Positions 6,773 through 14,351 of a DNA stretch of 25,564 nt are shown here, one piece after another. Made by a program: the position numbers and the translations under genes. The notes beneath the pieces are model-generated. The model saw only the letters and a program-made list of their open reading frames with translations. It was not told the origin of the DNA and did not search any database. The stretch spans positions 1-25,564 of the IMG/VR virus record IMGVR_UViG_3300042465_003163. One strand, given 5' to 3'. The DNA comes from a virus. Each line of letters opens with the position of its first letter. The first letter of the stretch is position 1.

Positions 6773-6908
6773 TATAAAAACTGCATGTTGTAATGCAGAT
6801 TGGTATATAAGATCAAGAGGTAATTACAGATGTGAAAAATGTGATGGTGACATTGCATTACAAATCCTATATTATGGTATGCTAATTAATGACTCTAAAA
6901 AAAAATGA
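6738..6908 (+). CDS. Small zinc-ribbon-like protein
   Basis: A 56-residue frame with a lysine-rich start (MKKKEKKREI), CC at residues 17-18 and CEKC at 32-35, spaced as in a small zinc ribbon. Its stop overlaps the next start by 4 nt (ATGA), the coupling used by many genes here, which supports the call. The 5' third overlaps the preceding frame. Nucleic-acid or protein binding is possible; function unknown. Confidence 0.5.
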   Translation: MKKKEKKREISDIKTACCNADWYIRSRGNYRCEKCDGDIALQILYYGMLINDSKKK

Positions 6909-7099
6909 AGCATTTTCTAAAATATCTTACAGTATGGATTAGTCAAAACTTGGCTATTCCATTCTGGACAATTGGACATTTACATCTTATGGTAAATGTT
7001 TATGAAGATATTATAGAAGTTATTGCATCATGTGGCATGAATTTAATAGTTGCCATAGGATTTATTATTGATTATATAGATCAGAGAAAAAACCGTTAA
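6905..7099 (+). CDS. Two-helix membrane protein
   Basis: A 64-residue protein with two hydrophobic segments (about residues 12-31 and 40-58) and a basic C-terminus (DQRKNR), so both ends may be cytoplasmic. The start overlaps the preceding stop by 4 nt. Size and layout are compatible with a holin-like or regulatory membrane peptide, but no lysis gene is nearby and I do not assign that role. Confidence 0.6.
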   Translation: MKHFLKYLTVWISQNLAIPFWTIGHLHLMVNVYEDIIEVIASCGMNLIVAIGFIIDYIDQRKNR

Positions 7100-7109
7100 C
7101 TTAAATAAT

Positions 7110-7337
7110 ATGGGTTTACAGGAAGAATGGAATGAAAGAAGAAATACTGTAAAGATGCATAATCAAGTGGTTAAAAAGAATATTGTAAAAAAAAATATTA
7201 TTATTAATCAGACTGATTTAGATAAATGTTTTATACATTTAGGCTGGAAAAACACAACTGATGCTTTTTATAATCTTGATTACACACCTTTTATGGGAGT
7301 TCTTAATGATTATATGGCAAAGTTGATTAAAAAATAA
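7110..7337 (+). CDS. Small hypothetical protein
   Basis: A 75-residue basic protein with a charged N-terminus (EEWNERRNT), a lysine/isoleucine-rich middle and a helical C-terminus (FMGVLNDYMAKLIKK). No motif is recognised. The leader TTAACTTAAATAATATG resembles the one at 5543. Confidence 0.6.
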   Translation: MGLQEEWNERRNTVKMHNQVVKKNIVKKNIIINQTDLDKCFIHLGWKNTTDAFYNLDYTPFMGVLNDYMAKLIKK

Positions 7338-7342
7338 ATATT

Positions 7343-7414
7343 ATGAAAACATCATTAGTTATCACATGTATAGTAATTTGTATTATTTATTATCAAATTA
7401 GAAACAGTGATTGA
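7343..7414 (+). CDS. Very short membrane peptide
   Basis: A 23-residue frame, MKTS followed by a hydrophobic helix (LVITCIVICIIYY) and a short polar end. It fills the gap between two genes (5 nt and 1 nt spacing). At this length the evidence is only packing and hydrophobicity, so it could be spurious. Confidence 0.35.
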   Translation: MKTSLVITCIVICIIYYQIRNSD

Positions 7415-7415
7415 T

Positions 7416-7628
7416 ATGGAAGATTTATATGGAATTGAGTTAATGTTAAAATGGATTAAGTATAAAGTGACAAATAAAACAAGTATGCTAAGAAAAAGAA
7501 AAATAATAAAAAAGTCACCTATAAATAATTCTATGATAATTAAAAAGCATAATCATAGAAAATTATATAGAGAATACATAGAAAAGAAAGCAAGCACAGG
7601 ATTTTACACACAAACAATTAATTATTAA
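7416..7628 (+). CDS. Small basic hypothetical protein
   Basis: Counted from the ATG at 7416 the protein has 70 residues and is very basic: MLRKRKIIKKS, then KKHNHRKLYREYIEKK. This suits nucleic-acid binding, but no fold is recognised. The frame is also open from a GTG at 7407, which would overlap the preceding peptide; ATG is preferred. Confidence 0.55.
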   Translation: MEDLYGIELMLKWIKYKVTNKTSMLRKRKIIKKSPINNSMIIKKHNHRKLYREYIEKKASTGFYTQTINY

Positions 7629-7644
7629 CTTGGTCAGTAGTAAT

Positions 7645-7851
7645 ATGAAGACAAAATATAAAATATTAAAATCACAGTACTCATATGGTGGGTATTTTGT
7701 ACAAACTAAAGAAGGCTTTTTTGGCTTTTGGAGATATAGTAAAGATCCACAAGGATTTATTATATTATTCTCAACAGCAATGGAGGCTGAAGACTATATT
7801 GATAACATAATAGAAGAAAAATTAAAAAATGAAGCAGCAAGAACTAACTGA
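7645..7851 (+). CDS. Small hypothetical protein
   Basis: A 68-residue protein from the ATG at 7645; a TTG at 7630 in the same frame is a less likely start. The first part is aromatic and strand-like (YSYGGYFVQTKEGFFGFWRY), followed by an acidic helix. The shape resembles short proteins in which a beta hairpin supports a helix. Its 3' end overlaps the next gene by 23 nt. Function unknown. Confidence 0.6.
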   Translation: MKTKYKILKSQYSYGGYFVQTKEGFFGFWRYSKDPQGFIILFSTAMEAEDYIDNIIEEKLKNEAARTN

Positions 7852-8086
7852 AGCAGGATTTGATAAAGTAATTGTTACTAAGGAAGAATCTGGTGATAAA
7901 AATGATTATTACTATTACTCATATGAAATAAACTCTGATGTAATACTGATATCAAATGAAAGTGATGAGATAAATAATAATCAGTGGAAAGTATATGAGC
8001 ACTCTTGGGGTGTTGCTATGACAGATATTGAAGATGTAGTATTACTTATTGACTTATTTAAAAAGTGGAGTAAAATACCATTATAA
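7829..8086 (+). CDS. Small conserved phage protein
   Basis: An 85-residue acidic protein: an N-terminal helix (QQELTEAGF), the segment EESGDKNDYYYYSYEI, a W-containing strand and a C-terminal helix (DIEDVVLLIDLFKKW). I have the impression of a recurring family in Bacteroidota phages, without a known function. It starts within the last codons of the preceding gene. Confidence 0.7.
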   Translation: MKQQELTEAGFDKVIVTKEESGDKNDYYYYSYEINSDVILISNESDEINNNQWKVYEHSWGVAMTDIEDVVLLIDLFKKWSKIPL

Positions 8087-8105
8087 CCTTTAAAACAAAA
8101 CCAAT

Positions 8106-8492
8106 ATGTTTAGCGCAAAATTTATTAAGAAAAATGGAAAACTCACCTACAAAACTGAAAAGGAAAGTTTAGCTTATGCTGAATTTGTAAAATTAGTAGA
8201 AGAAGATGAGGAATTAGAAATGTTTATTAGCATTCAAGGTAAATCTGGATCTTATGCACAAATCTCAAAAATACATGTATGTATTAGAGAAATGGCAAAA
8301 GAATCAGGATATACATTTGATGAAATGAAAAAACTTGTCAAAACACAAGCAGGATTATGCTTTGATGTAAATGATGAAGGTAGAAAGCTTGAGATGTGCA
8401 AATCATTTGCTGAGTGTTCAAGTGATGAGCTATCCCAAGCTGTTCAAGCATGTATAGAAATAGGAGCAGAGTACAATATTAATCTAGCGTAG
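8106..8492 (+). CDS. NinB/Orf-like recombination protein candidate
   Basis: A 128-residue protein. After an N-terminal beta region (MFSAKFIKKNGKLTY) come KIHVCIREMAKESGYTF, DEMKKLVKTQAG, a CKSFAECSSDELSQAV segment and a final helix ending GAEYNINL. The order of an early helix, a helix ending in G, a K-S segment, a helix beginning with S and a C-terminal G..NINL parallels lambda NinB (Orf), which helps load annealing proteins onto single-stranded DNA. The match is by eye and distant. It is the last + strand gene before the only - strand gene, with which it overlaps tail to tail by 14 nt. Confidence 0.6.
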   Translation: MFSAKFIKKNGKLTYKTEKESLAYAEFVKLVEEDEELEMFISIQGKSGSYAQISKIHVCIREMAKESGYTFDEMKKLVKTQAGLCFDVNDEGRKLEMCKSFAECSSDELSQAVQACIEIGAEYNINLA

Positions 8493-8799
8493 GTTCTACA
8501 TAACCTTCATCTCCTGGTTCAAGAACTTCTTTCTCATCAAAAAGATTTTGCTCTACAGAAAGTCTTTCAATTTCAGCTATCATTAAAGTAACAGTGTAAA
8601 AAGATTGCTCAACTTGAGACATCTTTGAGTAATCTGCAGCTTTAATAGTTTCAAATGACTTTTCAGAAGCTTCTGGACCAGCCAATTGAATTTGATTGTA
8701 TAAGTAAAACAAGTTATTCTTTAACATAAAGTAATATGCTTTGTTTACTGGGACACTGATTTGAGCATCATCTTTTAATTCTTTTACTTTTATAGCCAT
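8479..8799 (-). CDS. Lone antisense gene: small conserved helical protein
   Basis: A 106-residue protein, the only convincing gene on the - strand. It is soluble and helical (VNKAYYFMLKNNLFYLYNQI, then FYTVTLMIAEIERLSVEQ) with an acidic end (EPGDEGYVEP). That C-terminal pattern reminds me of small proteins in crAss-like phages, possibly linked to virion genes, but I cannot confirm it. Codon use matches real genes here, and no + strand gene fills the space. It converges with the NinB-like gene (14-nt overlap) and diverges from the UDG gene with only 20 bp between start codons, so its promoter must lie inside the UDG gene. Confidence 0.8.
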   Translation of the reverse strand: MAIKVKELKDDAQISVPVNKAYYFMLKNNLFYLYNQIQLAGPEASEKSFETIKAADYSKMSQVEQSFYTVTLMIAEIERLSVEQNLFDEKEVLEPGDEGYVEPTLD

Positions 8800-8819
8800 G
8801 GCTTAAAATTTTAATTAGT

Positions 8820-9533
8820 ATGACAACAAATATAAACATAAATGAAATAAAAGAAAAATTAAACGCAAAATTAATTGAATCAGGATGGGCAAGAGTTCTC
8901 AGAGGGTTTATATTTAGTAGTGAGTTTGATACTATTTTATTGACATTGATAAAAGATTCACAGGAAGATAGACGGTTTACTCCATTTATGAAGTATGTGT
9001 TTAGAGCATTTGAAGAATGTCCATATGATGAACTCAAGGTAGTGATAATTGGACAAGATCCATATTCTGGAATTGAACAAGCTGATGGACTTGCTTTCTC
9101 ATGTGCTTTTGAAAAGAAACCATTACCAGCATTGGAATATTTATTACAAGCTGTTAATGATACTGTATATGAGTCTGAGAGCATTTCTAATGACAAAGAC
9201 TTAAAGAGATGGAGTAACCAAGGTATTCTAATGCTAAATAGTGCCCTTACTACAACAATAGGCAAACCAAATTCACATATAGAATTATGGAGACCAATGA
9301 TGGCATATGTATTAGATTACCTTAAAATCTACAATCCTGGATTATGTTATATTTTGATGGGAAGAACTTCAGAACAGTTAATTGATTACTTATCTGAAAA
9401 AGATCCTTTATTTATTTTAACACATCCTATGAATGCTATATCTTTAGGTAAAAAGAAATGGCCATGTGATGATGTATTTAGAAAAGTATCTGAGATTACA
9501 AAAAAGAATTATAATTTTGATATAAAGTGGTAA
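8820..9533 (+). CDS. ung: Uracil-DNA glycosylase, family 1
   Basis: At 237 residues this is near the usual length for Ung. The water-activating loop is GQDPY (residues 78-82, catalytic D80), followed by QADGLAFS, which matches the family pattern; the usual histidine after GQDPY is serine (S83). LMLN (to N140) is the uracil-recognition asparagine strand, and THPMNAIS (H202) replaces the usual HPSPLS. The retained tyrosine Y82 should exclude thymine. Ung removes uracil from DNA. It heads the replication block and is followed 1 nt later by the next gene. Such genes are common in crAss-like phages. Confidence 0.92.
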   Translation: MTTNININEIKEKLNAKLIESGWARVLRGFIFSSEFDTILLTLIKDSQEDRRFTPFMKYVFRAFEECPYDELKVVIIGQDPYSGIEQADGLAFSCAFEKKPLPALEYLLQAVNDTVYESESISNDKDLKRWSNQGILMLNSALTTTIGKPNSHIELWRPMMAYVLDYLKIYNPGLCYILMGRTSEQLIDYLSEKDPLFILTHPMNAISLGKKKWPCDDVFRKVSEITKKNYNFDIKW

Positions 9534-9534
9534 T

Positions 9535-10125
9535 ATGGATGAAATTTTTAATTTATTAATAAAGAAACAGTTGAGTCCAAATCAATTGTATATACTCTAT
9601 TGTATTAAGCATAAAATTAAAACTAATGATTTTATTAATGATGCATTAGAGGTAAAACGCTTACAGTCAACAGACTGGTTAGAAGCTGATATGAAACTAG
9701 CAGGTAAGGCAATAATTCTTTTACAAGAACTAGAATCTTATTTTAAGAATAGTAAGAAAAAAACAAGTACAACATTGATGGGTGATAATTTTATGGAAAA
9801 TATTGATGTTTATTTAGATATTTTTCCTAAATTTAAGCTACCAAGTGGTAAATATGCAAGGTCAGATAAAAAGAATCTAGAGAATAACTTCAGATGGTTT
9901 TTTGAATCACATACTTATACATGGGAAACAGTAATTAATGCTACAAAGACATATGTTGATGAGTATGAAGCAACAGGATATAAGTATATGAGAACATCTC
10001 AATACTTTATTAGAAAACAAGGCTCAGATAAAACTTATGATTCTGAATTAGCAAATTATTGTGATATGTTATTAAATGGGTCAGATGATCCGTCACAAAC
10101 ACATTTTAAAGAAAAAGTAGTATAA
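9535..10125 (+). CDS. Candidate replicative helicase loader / DnaD-like protein
   Basis: A 196-residue protein. Residues 14-60 form a possible winged-helix region (LSPNQLYILYCIKHKI...). After a polar linker, residues about 90-170 carry IFPKFKLPSGKYARS, DKKNLENNFRWFF, TWETVINATKTYV, YKYMRTSQYFIRK, a helical arrangement seen in phage proteins placed next to DnaB-type helicases. There is no Walker motif, so it is not a DnaC-type ATPase. The loader role is inferred from position just upstream of the helicase gene and from the lack of another candidate. Confidence 0.6.
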   Translation: MDEIFNLLIKKQLSPNQLYILYCIKHKIKTNDFINDALEVKRLQSTDWLEADMKLAGKAIILLQELESYFKNSKKKTSTTLMGDNFMENIDVYLDIFPKFKLPSGKYARSDKKNLENNFRWFFESHTYTWETVINATKTYVDEYEATGYKYMRTSQYFIRKQGSDKTYDSELANYCDMLLNGSDDPSQTHFKEKVV

Positions 10126-10301
10126 TGTATAAATTACCCAAATTAATACTAGGGTGTTGTGCCATAGTAGGAATTCTATTAGGTTATTTAGTAATTAATA
10201 CATTTGTTATTTCTATTACTGCAATTCAGTTTATTGTAGTTGAAGTAGTGATTAGTGTATTACATGCTACATATAATAGAGTAAAAGTAAAAATTATTTA
10301 A
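10125..10301 (+). CDS. Two-helix membrane protein
   Basis: A 58-residue frame beginning in a TAATG overlap with the loader candidate and ending 9 nt before the helicase start. It has two hydrophobic segments (about residues 7-29 and 30-47) joined by a short polar turn, and a basic tail (YNRVKVKII). Its place in the middle of the replication genes is unusual for a membrane protein. Membrane attachment of replication is one possible reason, but that is speculation. Confidence 0.55.
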   Translation: MYKLPKLILGCCAIVGILLGYLVINTFVISITAIQFIVVEVVISVLHATYNRVKVKII

Positions 10302-10310
10302 TTATTGTAT

Positions 10311-11315
10311 ATGGCACTTAAGCAAACAGTTAATTCTAAGTGGGTTAGCCAAAAAGAAGGTTTTCAGGAATCATTACATTATTTAAAAGGCAGAATGGTA
10401 GGTGAGATTAAAAGTCTTAGAACACCGTGGCCTAAGTTTAATGATGCAATGACTGATGGTATTGAATGGAATACTATGACTGTAATTGGAGGAAGACCTG
10501 CAAGTGGTAAAACTTTAATTGTTGAGCAGATAGTAAGGGAATCTTTTATTCTTAATCCCGCAGAAGATTTTAGAGTTTTACAGTTTCAATTTGAAATGTT
10601 AGCTAGGTCATCTGCAATTAGAGAGTATTCAAGTATTATTGGTAAGTCATATAAGTATTTATGTAGTGCAGATGGTCAATTATCAACTGAAGATCTACAA
10701 AAATGCTATGATTATGCAAAGCAAAAGATTAAGTATCCCATTGATATAGTAGAAAAACCATGTACAGTAGATGAATTTATCAGAACTATACATGAGTATA
10801 TGTCACATCATTCTGAAGTAGATGAAGAAGGTAAAAGGAAATATAAAAAGACTTTAATTTCCCTAGATCACTCCCTACTTGTAAAAAAAGCACAAACTGA
10901 AAGAGATAAAAATGAAACTTTAAATAACCTTGGTGAAGCATTAACAAATCTTAAAAGAGTTTACCCGATAGCATTCATTATATTAAGTCAATTAAACAGA
11001 AATATAGATAATCCTGAGAGATCAGAAGATGGAAAGTATGGTAATTATGTATTAGAATCAGATATATTTGGTGCTGATGCTTTACTACAACATGCAGATA
11101 CTGTAATTGGTATCAATAGACCTGCTAAACAAAAAATCAGATTCTATGGTCCTGATAGATATATAATAGAAAATGATAGGGTAATGGTATTACACTTTCT
11201 TAAATGTAGAAATGGTGATACTAGATTAAGTTTCTTTAAAGCTGAGTTTGAAAGAATGAGTATAGCAGAAATGAATACTCCAGCACAACAAGAAAAAAGA
11301 ATTGGAACCAAATAA
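10311..11315 (+). CDS. DnaB-like replicative helicase (RecA-fold, SF4)
   Basis: Started at the ATG at 10311 (a TTG at 10305 is in frame), the protein has 334 residues. Walker A is GGRPASGKT (residues 60-68); FQFEM and a SLDHSLL strand correspond to H1a and Walker B of the DnaB core; ILSQLNR is the DnaB H3-type motif. About 100 residues shorter than cellular DnaB, it lacks the N-terminal collar domain and starts with a short linker. Hexameric 5'-3' unwinding ahead of the polymerase is the expected role. It follows the loader candidate and precedes recombination and SSB genes. Confidence 0.9.
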   Translation: MALKQTVNSKWVSQKEGFQESLHYLKGRMVGEIKSLRTPWPKFNDAMTDGIEWNTMTVIGGRPASGKTLIVEQIVRESFILNPAEDFRVLQFQFEMLARSSAIREYSSIIGKSYKYLCSADGQLSTEDLQKCYDYAKQKIKYPIDIVEKPCTVDEFIRTIHEYMSHHSEVDEEGKRKYKKTLISLDHSLLVKKAQTERDKNETLNNLGEALTNLKRVYPIAFIILSQLNRNIDNPERSEDGKYGNYVLESDIFGADALLQHADTVIGINRPAKQKIRFYGPDRYIIENDRVMVLHFLKCRNGDTRLSFFKAEFERMSIAEMNTPAQQEKRIGTK

Positions 11316-11322
11316 TTAATAT

Positions 11323-11874
11323 ATGGCATTAACAACAAAAGATAGCAGCAGTGCTAGTTTTAACAGAAAAGAAAAAACTGAAGAGATGGTGAAGTACCAT
11401 CAAAAAGTATTTGACGCATTAGGTGTAAGTAGTCCACTATATATTCCTAAATGTGCTTATAGACCATATGGTAAAGATGATTTATATATGGGATTCTTTA
11501 AGAGTGAATTATCAAGAGGAGAAGACATCTATACTGAATACGTAAGTATTACACTAGAGTCTGAAGACCCAACAAGAACACTGTATAAATGGAGTTATAA
11601 TTCATTTTATGATGAGGAGTATGAAACTACAGATCCTAATGCAAATGGGCATGTAAGATATCTGATTCCTGTATCTGAACTGACAGCAATTAAAACTGAA
11701 ACTAAAACTGAAACTAAGAATACTGAAACGCAAGGGTTATTTCCTGATTTTGATGATTTAATGGATTCAGATTTAGATGCTCCTTTAAGCAGTTTAACTG
11801 TAAGGGATCTAGCTGCCATTCTATTACAGAAGCCAGTAAGTAATAAAAAATGGTTAAATGATTTAATAAAATGA
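11323..11874 (+). CDS. Hypothetical protein between helicase and Sak4-like gene
   Basis: A 183-residue protein of unknown family. Residues 1-125 look like a mixed alpha/beta domain; a low-complexity linker of TET/KTET repeats (about 125-137) leads to an acidic stretch (PDFDDLMDSDLDAP) and a separate C-terminal helix pair (LTVRDLAAILLQKPVSNKKWLNDLI). A linker plus C-terminal helical peptide suggests a protein-interaction tail. It is 4 nt from the next gene. The position suggests a helper in replication or recombination. Confidence 0.7.
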   Translation: MALTTKDSSSASFNRKEKTEEMVKYHQKVFDALGVSSPLYIPKCAYRPYGKDDLYMGFFKSELSRGEDIYTEYVSITLESEDPTRTLYKWSYNSFYDEEYETTDPNANGHVRYLIPVSELTAIKTETKTETKNTETQGLFPDFDDLMDSDLDAPLSSLTVRDLAAILLQKPVSNKKWLNDLIK

Positions 11875-11878
11875 AAGT

Positions 11879-12607
11879 ATGAGTGAAGGATTAGTATTGC
11901 CCACTAAGAAAGTGAGTGCAACAAGAGTCAATCCAAAAAGATTAATTATTTATTCTAAGCCAAAGACAGGTAAAACTACTGCATTTGCTGGTCTAGAAGA
12001 TAATTTAATTATTGATTTGGAGAATGGGACTGATTATGTAGATGCATTAAAGGTTAAAGCAAGTAATCTTAAAGAGTTGCTAGCAATTGGTAAACAAGTA
12101 GTTGAAGCTGGTAAACCTTATAAGTTTATTACTATTGATACTGTAACTGCATTAGAAGAAATGGTAATGCCATTAGCTGTCAAAAAGTATAAAGCCACTA
12201 GTATGGGTAAAAACTTTGATGGAGATAATGTAATTACTTTACCAAATGGAGCTGGTTATTTATATGTAAGAGAAGCATTCTTTGATGTTTTAAACTATGT
12301 AGACACATTAGCTGACCATATTATTCTATCTGGGCATATCAAAGATAAGCAAGTAGATGATAAAGGTGAAATGGTTATGTCTGCTAATATAGATTTAACT
12401 GGTAAGATCAAGTCTTTAATCTGTGCTAATGCTGATGCAATTGGTTATATGTTTAGAAAAGGTAATCAAGTATTCTTATCATTTAAAACTAATGAAGAGA
12501 CAACTTGTGGTGCAAGACCTGAGCATTTAAGAAATGCAGAAATAGTTATTAGTGAAGCTAATGACAAAGGAGAAATAGTTACTCACTGGGATGAGATATA
12601 TAAATAA
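11879..12607 (+). CDS. Sak4-like RecA-fold ATPase (single-strand annealing family)
   Basis: A 242-residue protein with Walker A SKPKTGKTT (residues 26-34) and Walker B FITIDTV (D87), a compact RecA core without RecA's N- or C-terminal domains. This is the layout of the phage AAA_24/Sak4 proteins, which bind single-stranded DNA and promote annealing recombination with a partner SSB. LSGHIKDKQ and the following strands fit the core. The next gene encodes an SSB-like protein, the usual partner in phage operons. Confidence 0.85.
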   Translation: MSEGLVLPTKKVSATRVNPKRLIIYSKPKTGKTTAFAGLEDNLIIDLENGTDYVDALKVKASNLKELLAIGKQVVEAGKPYKFITIDTVTALEEMVMPLAVKKYKATSMGKNFDGDNVITLPNGAGYLYVREAFFDVLNYVDTLADHIILSGHIKDKQVDDKGEMVMSANIDLTGKIKSLICANADAIGYMFRKGNQVFLSFKTNEETTCGARPEHLRNAEIVISEANDKGEIVTHWDEIYK

Positions 12608-12626
12608 TAAATAAAAAATAAGAAAA

Positions 12627-13307
12627 ATGGCAATTGGAACAAAAGATGTAGGAACAGGTGGAAGTGGAATACCAAAAACAATTACTCCAGGTAATCACAA
12701 ATTAAAACTTAATAGTTTAGTAGGTGAAGATTTTAAATTTATCCCAGGTGGTATAAGTTTAATACTTAATGTTGAGACTGAGCCTCTTGAAGGATTTGAA
12801 GGATTCATGTTAGATAAAGAAAATCCAGATGCTGGTCATTATAAAGGTCAAATTGGTAGAGTAAAATCTGGTCAATATGCATTTGCAGATGGAGTAACTA
12901 AATCAGGTGTACAAATCTCTAGAGATAATAGTATATTAGTATTTATTAAATCATTATGTACTACATTAGACATAGTAGATTGGTTTGATGCTCAAGATAA
13001 TAAGCACAATACAATTGAAGAGTTTATCACTGCATTTGATAAAACAGCACCTTATCAAGATAAGTATTTAGATTTCTGTATTGCAGGAAAAGAATATGAA
13101 GGTAAAACAGGTTATACAAATTATGACTTATATTTGCCAAAATCTTCTAGAGATGGTTTTGCATATGCTAAACTTGGATCTGGTAAACAGTTACTATATT
13201 CTGAAGCTCTACATCTTAAAAAATTAGAAGCTAAGAAAGTAGAAGCATTTGGTGAAGATGATTTTGAGGTATCAACTAAGGTTGGCTCAGACTTTGATTT
13301 AGACTAA
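12627..13307 (+). CDS. Single-stranded DNA-binding protein candidate
   Basis: A 226-residue protein with a flexible glycine-rich N-terminus (GTKDVGTGGSGIPK), a beta-rich body suggestive of an OB fold (SLILNVETEPLEG..., GQIGRVKSGQYAF) and an acidic, phenylalanine-containing C-terminus (EDDFEV...SDFDLD) like the protein-interaction tip of SSBs. It follows the Sak4-like gene, where phages often place an SSB-like (DUF669-type) protein. Sequence identity to known SSBs is not obvious; the call rests on tail, fold impression and context. A terminator follows. Confidence 0.65.
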   Translation: MAIGTKDVGTGGSGIPKTITPGNHKLKLNSLVGEDFKFIPGGISLILNVETEPLEGFEGFMLDKENPDAGHYKGQIGRVKSGQYAFADGVTKSGVQISRDNSILVFIKSLCTTLDIVDWFDAQDNKHNTIEEFITAFDKTAPYQDKYLDFCIAGKEYEGKTGYTNYDLYLPKSSRDGFAYAKLGSGKQLLYSEALHLKKLEAKKVEAFGEDDFEVSTKVGSDFDLD

Positions 13308-13316
13308 CAATAGTTT

Positions 13317-13347
13317 AAAGGGGAGTCAGGAAATGGGCTCCCTTTTT
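13317..13347 (+). terminator. Rho-independent terminator
   Basis: The core stem GGGAGTC pairs with GGCTCCC (one T-G wobble) around an 8-nt loop; flanking A and T residues extend it by about four pairs and form the T tract (13343-13347). It closes the Sak4/SSB unit and lies 18 nt before the primase start. Confidence 0.85.
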
Positions 13348-13364
13348 AATTAAAGTTAAAAGAT

Positions 13365-14351
13365 ATGATTTCAACTAAAAATGTGATTAGATTCCAGGAT
13401 GTACCAACAATCTGGATTTTTGAGAATTACTTAAATCTTACTGAAAAATTAGACGGACAGCAGATAAAAATTAAATCTGTATTTAAAACTGAAAAGACTC
13501 CATCAATGATTATTTATATGGATGCTGCAACAATGACATATAAGTTTAAAGATTTTTCATCAGGTTATGGAGGAGACTCTATAGCATTAGTACAATATAT
13601 ATTTGGTATTAAAGATAGAGGAGTGGTTTCTTATAAGATAGTTAATGACTATGTTAAATACTTAGATGATCATAAATCTTACAAAGCTCCTGAAATTAAA
13701 ACTTATGAGAACTATAAAGTAACTGATTATACTATTAGGCATTGGTCTAACTTTGATCAGAAATACTGGGGACAATATCATATTGGTTCTAAGATGCTAG
13801 AAATATATAATGTATCTGCATTAGAGTATTATAAGATGACCAGACTTGAACTTAATGGTACTACATCTGAAATTATTATTACAGGTTTAAATCTGTATGG
13901 TTATTTCAAAAAAGATGGCACATTGTATAAGATTTATCAGCCTAAGAATATGAATAAGAAATTCTTAAAGTTAGGTAATCATATACAAGGGTCACAACAA
14001 CTATCACTTACAGTAGATTATTTAGTTATTACTTCTTCATTAAAAGATATAATGGCTTTTAATAAGCTTGGCTTTAAAGATATAGAGTGTATTGCTCCGG
14101 ATAGTGAAAATACTATGATTAAAGAGCAAAACATAAATAAACTTAAAGAGAAATATAAAAAGATATGTGTACTATTTGATAATGATGAAGCAGGTATTAA
14201 TTCTATGAAGAAATATAAAGAAAGATATAATCTTGATTTTATTATTCTTGATATGGAGAAAGATGTATCAGATTCTATTAAAGTGCACGGTATTGAAAAA
14301 GTAAAAGAAGAAGTATTAAAATTACTTAATGAAACATTATATGAAAGGTAA
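13365..14351 (+). CDS. DnaG-like primase with degenerate TOPRIM
   Basis: A 328-residue protein. Residues about 30-85 (KTEKTPSM, a hydrophobic strand, then FKDFSSGYGGDSIALVQYIFGI) mirror the CHC2 zinc-domain fold of DnaG but have no zinc-binding cysteines. The TOPRIM domain covers about 215-300: LVITSSLKDIMAF, then CVLFDNDEAG with D272 and D274. The glutamate that normally follows the first TOPRIM strand is replaced by serine (S224/S225). It should make RNA primers with the DnaB-like helicase. No helicase-interaction domain is seen. It starts just after a terminator and overlaps the next gene by 11 nt. Confidence 0.85.
   Translation: MISTKNVIRFQDVPTIWIFENYLNLTEKLDGQQIKIKSVFKTEKTPSMIIYMDAATMTYKFKDFSSGYGGDSIALVQYIFGIKDRGVVSYKIVNDYVKYLDDHKSYKAPEIKTYENYKVTDYTIRHWSNFDQKYWGQYHIGSKMLEIYNVSALEYYKMTRLELNGTTSEIIITGLNLYGYFKKDGTLYKIYQPKNMNKKFLKLGNHIQGSQQLSLTVDYLVITSSLKDIMAFNKLGFKDIECIAPDSENTMIKEQNINKLKEKYKKICVLFDNDEAGINSMKKYKERYNLDFIILDMEKDVSDSIKVHGIEKVKEEVLKLLNETLYER

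Noticed and set aside
8768-9265. 165-codon open frame on the - strand opposite the UDG gene
   Set aside because: It lies wholly antisense to a clear uracil-DNA glycosylase, and its protein has a shadow-like composition rich in serine, leucine and phenylalanine.
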